Shown: one piece after another, positions 1-4,799 of the stretch
Layout of the letters: each line of letters opens with the position of its first letter
Numbering within the stretch: position 1 is the first letter of the stretch
Source of the DNA: an uncultured Eubacterium sp.
Lineage (GTDB): Bacteria > Bacillota > Clostridia > Peptostreptococcales > Anaerovoracaceae
Length of the DNA stretch: 8,601 nt
Assembly (NCBI GenBank): GCA_947367725.1
Contig: CANBFZ010000056.1
Coordinates: forward strand, 1-8,601
Direction: 5' to 3'
Translations under genes and position numbers: made by a program
Notes under the pieces: model-generated
Database searches by the model: none
Told to the model about the DNA's origin: nothing
What the model saw: the letters and a program-made list of their open reading frames with translations, nothing else

Positions 1-1211
1 AAAATACTTACAATGATACCGATCATCAAGGTCAGTGCAAACCCTTTTACGGCAGTAGATCCGATTTCATAAAGCACCACAGATGCAATCAGCGTTGTAA
101 TCTGCGCATCCAAAACGGTGGTCAGCGCGTGTTTAAATCCTTGGGATACAGCCACGCGGATCGTCTTTCCTGCTGCAATTTCTTCTTTGATTCTTGCAAA
201 TATGATAACGTTTGCGTCAACCGCCATACCGATAGACAAGATGATACCTGCAATCCCCGGCAAGGTCAGAACGCTTCCAAGTCCTGCCATAATCCAAAGT
301 ACAATCAGCACATACAACAGCAGTGCGATATCTGCAACCAATCCCAGAATATTGTACATCAACAGCATCAGCAGAAATACCAGTGCTAACCCTACTGCAC
401 CTGCCACGATACTTTTGTTCAGTGCATTGACACCGATGGTAGCAGTCTGTACAGAAGAAGTCACTTCGTTTAAGGAAATTGGCAGTGCACCGCCTCGAAT
501 CAGCGCCGCCGTATTAGAAGCATCTTCCTGTGTGTACCCACCCTGGCTGGTGATTTCGCAGGTAGTAGAGGTAATAACTGTACTTGCAGTCGGCGCAGTG
601 ACAATTTCATCATCCAGCATGATGATCACAGCCTGTCCGTCGATTTCTTGCTCTGCAAACTCTGCATTAGGTGTGATTTCATTTGCAGCAGTTCTTCTGG
701 TCGCATCTTCAAATTTTTTGGAACCTTCGTTTGTAAATTCCAAAACAATTTTATAACCGCCATGCTCTGTATCTGTGTCGATATTAGCATTTTTGACTTC
801 ATCGCCGCTTAATACCACAGTTCCGTCGGCCAGTAAAAAGCGCAGCTGCGCGGTTCTGCCTATCTGTTCTATCGCCTGTTGTGCATCTTCTACACCCGGC
901 ATTTCTACTCTAAGCCTGTCTGTTCCTTCCAAGGAAACGGTAGCTTCCGAAATCCCCATGGCGTTTACTCTGTTATTGAGTACAGCTCTGGTCTGTTCCA
1001 TGACCTGTGCCAGATCCTTGTCGGAAAGATCTTTCGTGTCTTCTGCGTCAGCTTCCAGCACGACATACACACCGCCATTGATGTCGAGACCAAACTTCAT
1101 TACGTCCTTGATGGAGCTGATGGCACCAATCCCAAAAATGGAAATATACCATCCCACAAGAAGCGCAATGATGACCAAACTAGCTAAAATTTTTCTGAGT
1201 TTTGCATTCAT
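1..1211 (-). CDS. secD: Protein translocase subunit SecD, 3' end cut by window edge
   Basis: SecD works with SecF and YajC in the cytoplasmic membrane, using the proton gradient to help pull proteins out of the SecYEG channel. The visible 403 codons show the family layout: a membrane anchor at about residues 8-27, the GLDINGG motif at 41-47, the extracytoplasmic P1 domain (about 50-260), then membrane helices 4-6 from about 265. The helix motif AVDANVIIFARIKEE (330-344) carries the conserved Asp332. LTTVLDAQITTLIASVVLYE (363-382) matches the last conserved block, with Gln370 where Asn is usual. Only the C-terminal tail, or a fusion to SecF, is missing beyond the left edge. The start is the ATG at 1211-1209, preceded by GAGAAGG six nt or so upstream. 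The gene has its own promoter and is separated from yajC by a terminator. Identity is firm; whether secF follows cannot be seen. Confidence 0.96.
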   Translation of the reverse strand, partial: MNAKLRKILASLVIIALLVGWYISIFGIGAISSIKDVMKFGLDINGGVYVVLEADAEDTKDLSDKDLAQVMEQTRAVLNNRVNAMGISEATVSLEGTDRLRVEMPGVEDAQQAIEQIGRTAQLRFLLADGTVVLSGDEVKNANIDTDTEHGGYKIVLEFTNEGSKKFEDATRRTAANEITPNAEFAEQEIDGQAVIIMLDDEIVTAPTASTVITSTTCEITSQGGYTQEDASNTAALIRGGALPISLNEVTSSVQTATIGVNALNKSIVAGAVGLALVFLLMLLMYNILGLVADIALLLYVLIVLWIMAGLGSVLTLPGIAGIILSIGMAVDANVIIFARIKEEIAAGKTIRVAVSQGFKHALTTVLDAQITTLIASVVLYEIGSTAVKGFALTLMIGIIVSI

Positions 1212-1276
1212 TGTAACCTTCTCACCTTCTATATATTAAAATTTGCCCATAAAACCGGCATTTTATTTTACTCTTT

Positions 1277-1305
1277 ATTGTACTACGTTTTAAAGGCTCG
1301 GGCAA
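1277..1305 (-). promoter_or_regulatory. SigA-type promoter for secD
   Basis: On the minus strand, TTGCCC (1305-1300) and TACAAT (1282-1277) are separated by exactly 17 bp. Transcription would start near 1270, leaving a leader of about 60 nt before the secD ATG. The promoter lies downstream of the yajC terminator, which supports independent transcription of secD. Confidence 0.75.
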
Positions 1306-1320
1306 GTGAAAATTCCTAAT

Positions 1321-1332
1321 TTATCCGGATAA
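1321..1332. promoter_or_regulatory. 12-bp perfect palindrome upstream of the secD promoter
   Basis: TTATCCGGATAA reads the same on both strands. Its centre is about 57 bp upstream of the predicted secD transcription start and about 16 bp upstream of the -35 box, a place where activators or repressors can bind. No second copy was noticed in the window, and no regulator can be named. It may be chance. Confidence 0.25.
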
Positions 1333-1384
1333 CCGAAGAAATTTGATATTCTGGAAATACAGATAAATCCATAGCGCCTATATT

Positions 1385-1416
1385 AAAAAAACGCCCTTGC
1401 AATAAAAGGGCGTTTT
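1385..1416 (-). terminator. Intrinsic terminator after yajC
   Basis: An 11-bp perfect stem (1388-1398 with 1406-1416, core CGCCCTT/AAGGGCG) closes a 7-nt loop. On the minus strand the stem is followed by seven T residues (1391-1385), the classical rho-independent form. The plus-strand side has only a short T run, so it serves the minus strand. It lies 34 nt after the yajC stop codon. Confidence 0.92.
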
Positions 1417-1449
1417 GGCTGCATTTCTTTTGAAGTTGTAAAGCCAATT

Positions 1450-1845
1450 TTATTTTTCGTCTTCAGGAATATTCTCTTCTTCGTCAGCAGATTTTCTCAG
1501 ACGTTTTGGCTTAATTTTCTTCTCTTCTTCGTCTTCTGCGACGGACGATTTTGCTGCAGTCTTGTTTGAACTTACCACGGATGAAACAGACCATCTCATC
1601 ATCTCAAACTTAACTTTATCAGCACCAACCTGAATTACGATGGACTCTTCTTTTGTTTTGACAATCTTACCGCAGATACCGCCGATTGTGATAATCTCAT
1701 CACCAACCTGCAACGTATTTCTCATCTGCTGAATGGTCTTCTCCTTCTTTTTCTGAGGTCTGATCAGCAAGAAATACATCGCGCCGATAAATACTACTAA
1801 GATTACTAACTGCATTGCAAATGCACTGCCACCACCGTTACTCAT
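1450..1845 (-). CDS. yajC: Preprotein translocase subunit YajC
   Basis: YajC is a small single-pass membrane protein that associates with SecD and SecF. The 131-residue product has a short N-terminus, one membrane helix (about 10-28), the family hallmark YFLLIRPQKKKEK (24-36), and the cytoplasmic block VGDEIITIGGICGKIVK (47-63). The last 40 residues are a charged low-complexity tail rich in Glu and Lys, making it longer than the usual 85-110 residues. The segment MMRWSVSSV (82-90) replaces the usual 'RSAI' type end of the core. The start is the ATG at 1845, with AGGAGG at 1856-1851, five nt upstream. The gene begins only 35 nt after tRNA-Leu(CAA) with no promoter or terminator visible between them, so it is probably read from the tRNA promoter. 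It ends at a strong terminator, cutting it off from secD. Confidence 0.95.
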   Translation of the reverse strand: MSNGGGSAFAMQLVILVVFIGAMYFLLIRPQKKKEKTIQQMRNTLQVGDEIITIGGICGKIVKTKEESIVIQVGADKVKFEMMRWSVSSVVSSNKTAAKSSVAEDEEEKKIKPKRLRKSADEEENIPEDEK

Positions 1846-1880
1846 ATGATCCTCCTAACATAAATCCATTGGGATTCTAT

Positions 1881-1967
1881 TGGTGCCGGCGATGGGGGTC
1901 GAACCCATACGGTGTTGCCACCACGGGATTTTGAATCCCGCACGTCTGCCAATTCCATCACGCCGGC
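1881..1967 (-). tRNA. tRNA-Leu (anticodon CAA)
   Basis: The 87-nt minus-strand sequence folds as a class II tRNA. It has acceptor stem GCCGGCG/CGCCGGC, discriminator A, encoded CCA (1883-1881), a D arm with ATTGGCAGA, and anticodon stem CGGGA/TCCCG with loop TTCAAAA (1935-1929), giving CAA for UUG codons. It also has a long variable arm (GGTGGCAACACC) and T arm ATGGG-TTCGACC-CCCAT. The long variable arm and A discriminator fit leucine. It has its own promoter five nt or so upstream, and yajC starts 35 nt downstream. Confidence 0.97.
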
Positions 1968-1978
1968 ACAACAATTAT

Positions 1979-2007
1979 ATTTTAGCATAACGATTTAGAA
2001 TCGTCAA
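1979..2007 (-). promoter_or_regulatory. SigA-type promoter for tRNA-Leu(CAA)
   Basis: On the minus strand, TTGACG (2007-2002) and TAAAAT (1984-1979) are spaced by 17 bp. The expected start near 1972 gives a leader of only about five nt before the mature tRNA. Because no other promoter is seen before yajC, this one probably also drives yajC. Confidence 0.75.
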
Positions 2008-2022
2008 TACTTGCTTGATATG

Positions 2023-2056
2023 AAAACTGCTGATTATCAACACTGACAATCAGCAG
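2023..2056 (-). terminator. Probable terminator of tRNA-Leu(GAG)
   Basis: A perfect 9-bp stem CTGCTGATT/AATCAGCAG (2027-2035 with 2048-2056) encloses a 12-nt loop. On the minus strand it is followed by only four T residues (2026-2023). It lies between the two tRNA genes, eight nt after the first. The short T run makes it a weak terminator, so some read-through into the next tRNA is possible. Confidence 0.5.
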
Positions 2057-2063
2057 CCTGATA

Positions 2064-2145
2064 TGGTGCGGCAAACTGGACTCGAACCAGCACGGTTTCC
2101 CACACGGCCCTCAACCGTGCGCGTCTGCCATTCCGCCACTGCCGC
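2064..2145 (-). tRNA. tRNA-Leu (anticodon GAG)
   Basis: The 82-nt minus-strand sequence has acceptor stem GCGGCAG/TTGCCGC with a terminal G-T pair, discriminator A and encoded CCA (2066-2064). The D arm is GCGGAATGGCAGACGCGC. The anticodon stem is CACGG/CCGTG with loop TTGAGGG (2114-2108), giving GAG for CUC and CUU codons. The extended variable arm and T loop TTCGAGT complete a leucine class II tRNA. It lies head-to-tail with tRNA-Leu(CAA) and has a separate promoter. Confidence 0.97.
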
Positions 2146-2176
2146 ACATCGCAGTCAAATCGCAACCGCAAAAAAG

Positions 2177-2205
2177 ATTATATACCAAACCGGACAAAAA
2201 GTAAA
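2177..2205 (-). promoter_or_regulatory. SigA-type promoter for tRNA-Leu(GAG)
   Basis: On the minus strand, TTTACT (2205-2200) and a consensus TATAAT (2182-2177) are spaced by 17 bp. Start is expected near 2170, about 25 nt before the mature tRNA. The two hexamers are identical to those of the ABC transporter promoter at 4565-4593. Confidence 0.8.
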
Positions 2206-2241
2206 CCCTTAATTTTTATCTTTTTGGATGATCTTTGGTAA

Positions 2242-3000
2242 TTAGATCTTTTCCTGTGATTTCGACAAAAATGCTTGTGTTCGCAGAGAGCGCGGATGAT
2301 CGAAAACTTCCTCCGGTGTTCCCATCTCTTCAATTTTGCCATCTGCCATAAAGATAATTTTATCTGCGACATTTCTGGCGAATTCCATCTCATGAGTCAC
2401 CACAATCATCGTACTGCTACTGTCCTTCAGACTTTTGATGACTTTCAGCACTTCTCCTGTTAGTTCCGGATCCAGTGCGGAAGTCGGTTCATCAAAACAC
2501 AAAATATCTGGGTCCATGACCAATGCTCTTGCAATTGCCACCCGCTGCTGCTGTCCGCCGGACAGCTGGCACGGATAATTTTCCAGCTTATCGGTTAAGC
2601 CAACTCGTGCAATGGTCTCCAGTGCGTGCGCGGAAATCTGCTGTGCCGATCCCTTTTGCTGCAGCGTCGGCGCCAGTGTTACGTTCTGCAGCACATTGTA
2701 CTGGGGAAACAGATTAAATGACTGAAATACAAGTCCAAAATGCAATCTGCTGTCACGGAGTTCTTTTTCATTGCGATAGCGGGTCACACCGCCTTCATAG
2801 ATCTGTTGTCCATCGATAGAAATTGTACCTGCATCAGCAAGTTCTAAGAAATTCAAACAACGAAGCAGCGTTGTCTTGCCGCCGCCGGAAGCGCCGATCA
2901 TTGCAAGCACCTCTCCTTTTTCCAGGGAGAAGTCAATTCCTTTTAACACTTCCGTTTTTCCGAAACTTTTTTTCAGATTTTTTACTTCTAAAAATGCCAT
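2242..3000 (-). CDS. Polar amino acid-type ABC transporter, ATP-binding protein (GlnQ family)
   Basis: This is the cytoplasmic ATPase that powers the importer encoded by the two preceding genes. The 252-residue chain has all nucleotide-binding motifs (numbered with the upstream Met as 1): Walker A GASGGGKT (37-44), Q-loop Gln94 in VFQSFNLFP, signature LSGGQQQR (147-154), Walker B ILCFDEP (167-173), D-loop SALD (175-178) and switch His204. The length and the Q-loop and signature wording fit the GlnQ/ArtP/TcyN group for polar amino acids. Walker A is GASGGGKTT rather than the more usual GPSGSGKST, but all catalytic residues are kept. Two ATGs are adjacent (3003 and 3000); the second is chosen because GGAGG would lie only two nt from the first. 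It starts ten nt after the permease stop. No clear terminator follows before the tRNA promoter. The exact substrate cannot be read from the ATPase. Confidence 0.96.
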   Translation of the reverse strand: MAFLEVKNLKKSFGKTEVLKGIDFSLEKGEVLAMIGASGGGKTTLLRCLNFLELADAGTISIDGQQIYEGGVTRYRNEKELRDSRLHFGLVFQSFNLFPQYNVLQNVTLAPTLQQKGSAQQISAHALETIARVGLTDKLENYPCQLSGGQQQRVAIARALVMDPDILCFDEPTSALDPELTGEVLKVIKSLKDSSSTMIVVTHEMEFARNVADKIIFMADGKIEEMGTPEEVFDHPRSLRTQAFLSKSQEKI

Positions 3001-3005
3001 CATTT

Positions 3006-3010
3006 CCTCC
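3006..3010 (-). promoter_or_regulatory. Ribosome binding site deciding the ATPase start
   Basis: GGAGG lies two nt before the first ATG (3003-3001) and five nt before the second (3000-2998). The second has the workable spacing. The site sits directly against the permease stop codon TAG (3013-3011), suggesting translational coupling. Confidence 0.7.
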
Positions 3011-3670
3011 CTAACTGCTGAAATAACTTAATTTCTTTTCGATTTGTCCAAAGAGGATGACAAGCACCCCACTGAACAGCAGATAGAAGATCCCCGTCAT
3101 GAACAGCGGCCAGATAATGCCGGCACTTTTAATGAATGCCTGCCCTGCCCAGATCAATTCATAGACTGAAATAATTCTTGCCAAGGAAGTATCCTTTACT
3201 AAGGTGATAAACTCATTGCCCATAGGCGGGATAATTCTTTTGACGACCTGCAGCAGTACGATTTTAAAGAAAATCTGCCGTCTGGTCAGTCCCAGCACCT
3301 GTCCCGCCTCATACTGTCCCTTGGAAATGCTTTCAATGCCACCTCTGTAGATTTCGGAGAAATAACAAGCGTAATTTAAGATAAAGGTGACAGTTACCGC
3401 AGTAAAACGTCCGGCACTACTGCCGCCCCAGAGCTGATAGTCAAACAACAGCCCCGGACCGAAATACACAAGAATCAACTGCAGCATCAGCGGCGTGCCT
3501 CTGACTACCCAAACGACTGCTCTTGTTAAGAATTTCAACGGCTTTAATTTGCTCATAGAACCAAAAGCGATAATCAGCCCCAGCGGCAGCGCTCCCAGCA
3601 AAGTGAGTACAAATAATTCAATTGTTACCAGAAATCCGCTGGACAACTCCAGCATTACGCGTTCCATCAT
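3011..3670 (-). CDS. Polar amino acid-type ABC transporter, permease (HisM/GlnP family)
   Basis: This is the membrane channel of the importer, probably acting as a homodimer since only one permease gene is present. The 219-residue protein has membrane segments at about 12-36, 48-71, 89-107 and 183-207. It has the family motif RGTP (57-60) and the ATPase-docking EAA loop EAGQVLGLTRRQIF (121-134). This layout and size match the His/Glu/Gln/Arg/opine permease family. The start is the first of two ATGs (3670); AAGGAAG lies ten nt upstream, and a stop codon in frame just upstream rules out a longer protein. It follows the binding-protein gene by 49 nt with no hairpin, and the ATPase gene starts immediately after. 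Substrate remains open within polar amino acids or similar small solutes. Confidence 0.96.
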   Translation of the reverse strand: MMERVMLELSSGFLVTIELFVLTLLGALPLGLIIAFGSMSKLKPLKFLTRAVVWVVRGTPLMLQLILVYFGPGLLFDYQLWGGSSAGRFTAVTVTFILNYACYFSEIYRGGIESISKGQYEAGQVLGLTRRQIFFKIVLLQVVKRIIPPMGNEFITLVKDTSLARIISVYELIWAGQAFIKSAGIIWPLFMTGIFYLLFSGVLVILFGQIEKKLSYFSS

Positions 3671-3719
3671 AGTGCTCTAACTTCCTTTTATTTCTCTCCC
3701 ATCATTGGTTCTGTCTGTT

Positions 3720-4526
3720 TTATTTCTGTTCGATTACAGATTCCTGTACACCGTACTTTTCAGCAATCTCCATCATCGTTCCGTTTGCATATGCATCTTT
3801 AAAGAACTGATTCAGTGCGTCAACCAGATCCGAGCCTTTACGGAATCCAACGCCATAATCCTCTTCGTTCAGTGCAACCGTATAAGTGAGATTTTCATAG
3901 CTGGTGCCCTCGCCGATCATTGCGCCTGCCATCAAAAGGTCGATGACACATGCTTCAGAGGTACCTGCAGCAACTTCCATCAATGCATCAGACTGAGACT
4001 GTACCGAAACGAGTTCGCAGTCCATTTCTTTGAGAATCTTTTCTCCTGCAGAGCCAGCTTCCGCTGCAAAGGATAAGGTCTTAATGGCATCTTCACTCTG
4101 ATACTGTGCTGCCTTATCTTTCGGCACAACTACCACCTGTGCGTTTTTGCAGTATGGCACAGAAGTGCCCATTGCAGATGTTACCTCATCTGTTAGCGTC
4201 ATACCATTCCATACCACGTCGATGCTTTTACCTTCCAGTTCCATAATTTTGTTGTCCCAGTCAATGACGATAAATTCAACGTCTACACCCAGACTTTCTG
4301 CAAAGGCTTTTGCCATATCTGCATCAAAACCGATCCATGCACCGTTATCGTCTCTGTAGTCCATCGGCGCAAACTCTGTAATGCCGACCACCAGTTTTCC
4401 CTTATCTTGTACATATGCTTTGTCAGATTCTGCACCTGCATCTTTTTCCTCTCCACCACAGGATACCAGTGTAAAAACCATCACCAGTGCAAGCGCGCAT
4501 GCCAATACTTTTTTTACATGTTTCAT
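3720..4526 (-). CDS. ABC transporter solute-binding lipoprotein, family 3 (amino acid type)
   Basis: This is the extracellular receptor that captures the solute and delivers it to the permease. The 268-residue precursor has a lysine-rich N-terminus, a hydrophobic stretch (7-20) and lipobox LVSC with Cys23, so it is a membrane-tethered lipoprotein. The mature part is a typical family 3 bilobal domain: GKLVVGITEFAPMDY (43-57), GFDADMAKAFAESLG (66-80), NGMTLT (107-112), and EACVIDLLMA (191-200) with Asp196. The TxER position that normally gives the Arg gripping the ligand carboxylate reads TDEV here (112-115, Val115). RBS GAGAGG lies eight nt before the ATG at 4526, and a SigA-type promoter lies just upstream. 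The gene is first of a three-gene importer operon. The substrate is not certain; the altered site argues against simply calling it a glutamine or histidine transporter. Confidence 0.95.
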   Translation of the reverse strand: MKHVKKVLACALALVMVFTLVSCGGEEKDAGAESDKAYVQDKGKLVVGITEFAPMDYRDDNGAWIGFDADMAKAFAESLGVDVEFIVIDWDNKIMELEGKSIDVVWNGMTLTDEVTSAMGTSVPYCKNAQVVVVPKDKAAQYQSEDAIKTLSFAAEAGSAGEKILKEMDCELVSVQSQSDALMEVAAGTSEACVIDLLMAGAMIGEGTSYENLTYTVALNEEDYGVGFRKGSDLVDALNQFFKDAYANGTMMEIAEKYGVQESVIEQK

Positions 4527-4564
4527 TGTATATACCTCTCTTCAATTTGAATCGCTTGATTGCC

Positions 4565-4593
4565 ATTATACTTTAATTTGATAAATTAGTAAA
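4565..4593 (-). promoter_or_regulatory. SigA-type promoter of the ABC importer operon
   Basis: On the minus strand, TTTACT (4593-4588) and TATAAT (4570-4565) are spaced by 17 bp. Transcription should start near 4558, giving a leader of about 31 nt, too short for a riboswitch or T-box. Control would therefore act at the promoter. Confidence 0.8.
4574..4588. promoter_or_regulatory. Palindrome in the promoter spacer, possible operator
   Basis: TAATTT-GAT-AAATTA is a perfect inverted repeat with six-base arms and a three-base centre, filling the spacer between the -35 and -10 boxes of the ABC importer promoter. A repressor bound there would block RNA polymerase. The DNA is AT-rich, so a chance match is possible, and no regulator gene is nearby. 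Confidence 0.3.
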
Positions 4594-4622
4594 GCACTTT
4601 TTTTACTGATATAAAAAATATG

Positions 4623-4659
4623 TTCTATTTTTATCGAAACCTCGAGATGCATAATAGAA
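4623..4659. repeat. Short inverted repeat upstream of the ABC importer promoter
   Basis: TTCTATT (4623-4629) and AATAGAA (4653-4659) form a perfect 7-bp inverted repeat with 23 bases between, including the palindrome CTCGAG (4641-4646). It lies between the nested hairpin and the importer promoter. It has no T tract and no assigned role. Confidence 0.3.
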
Positions 4660-4661
4660 TC

Positions 4662-4752
4662 AAAAAGACCCTGTTATCTAGTTTGCTATGTATTCCCGCT
4701 ACTGGTTTTATCCAGTCAAAGAAGATACATAACATTTCCATCAGGGTCTTTC
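4662..4752 (-). terminator. Nested hairpin with U tract at the end of the polA-coaE-binding protein transcript
   Basis: Read on the minus strand, three stems are nested. The outer stem is AAAGACCCTG/CAGGGTCTTT (4751-4742 with 4673-4664, 10 bp). The middle stem is TGTTATGTAT/ATACATAGCA (4734-4725 with 4693-4684, 10 bp with one G-U pair). The inner stem is ACTGG/CCAGT (4716-4712 with 4705-4701). The outer stem starts five nt after the stop codon of the upstream gene and ends in five T residues (4666-4662). This fits a terminator, but the total length of about 90 nt and the multi-stem form are unusual for one. It could also be a structured 3' RNA or a small palindromic element. Confidence 0.6.
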
Positions 4753-4799
4753 ATATTTATGAGACAGCGTCTGTCACCATAGTTCGTTCCCAACTCCAG
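4716..4799 (-). pseudogene. Possible C-terminal remnant of a VOC/glyoxalase-fold gene
   Basis: In a frame different from the overlapping solute-binding protein gene, 27 codons followed by TGA read like the end of a vicinal oxygen chelate (glyoxalase/bleomycin-resistance) protein. The core is NYGDRRCLINMKDPDGN (residues 6-22 of the stretch), then VMYLL and stop. The family commonly ends with 'GDR...KDPDGNxxxL'. There is a TGA two codons upstream and no start or rest of the domain, so it cannot be a working gene as it stands. It may be what is left after a deletion joined the binding-protein gene to the end of a former neighbour. It may also be coincidence; the stretch is short. Confidence 0.35.

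Noticed and set aside
118..756. 212-codon open frame on the plus strand
   Set aside because: It lies opposite secD, whose minus-strand translation has clear family motifs. The plus-strand product is low-complexity and has no recognisable domain or RBS.
775..1239. 154-codon open frame on the plus strand
   Set aside because: It is the antisense shadow of the N-terminal half of secD and runs across the secD start and RBS.
1846..1880. Separate promoter for yajC (TAGAAT at 1873-1878 on the minus strand)
   Set aside because: The matching -35 position would fall in the tRNA T arm and does not resemble TTGACA.
1881..2145. Integration site at the tRNA-Leu genes
   Set aside because: No repeat of a tRNA 3' end, integrase or foreign-looking DNA is seen on either side within the window.
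2206..2241. Terminator after the ABC transporter ATPase gene
   Set aside because: Only a 5-bp GATCT/AGATC match overlapping the end of the gene was found, without a usable stem and T run. Read-through toward the tRNA-Leu genes cannot be excluded.
3705..4076. 123-codon open frame on the plus strand
   Set aside because: It is antisense to the family 3 binding-protein gene, with no family similarity that I can see.
4527..4558. Riboswitch or T-box in the importer leader
   Set aside because: The promoter leaves a leader of only about 31 nt, too short for a known aptamer.
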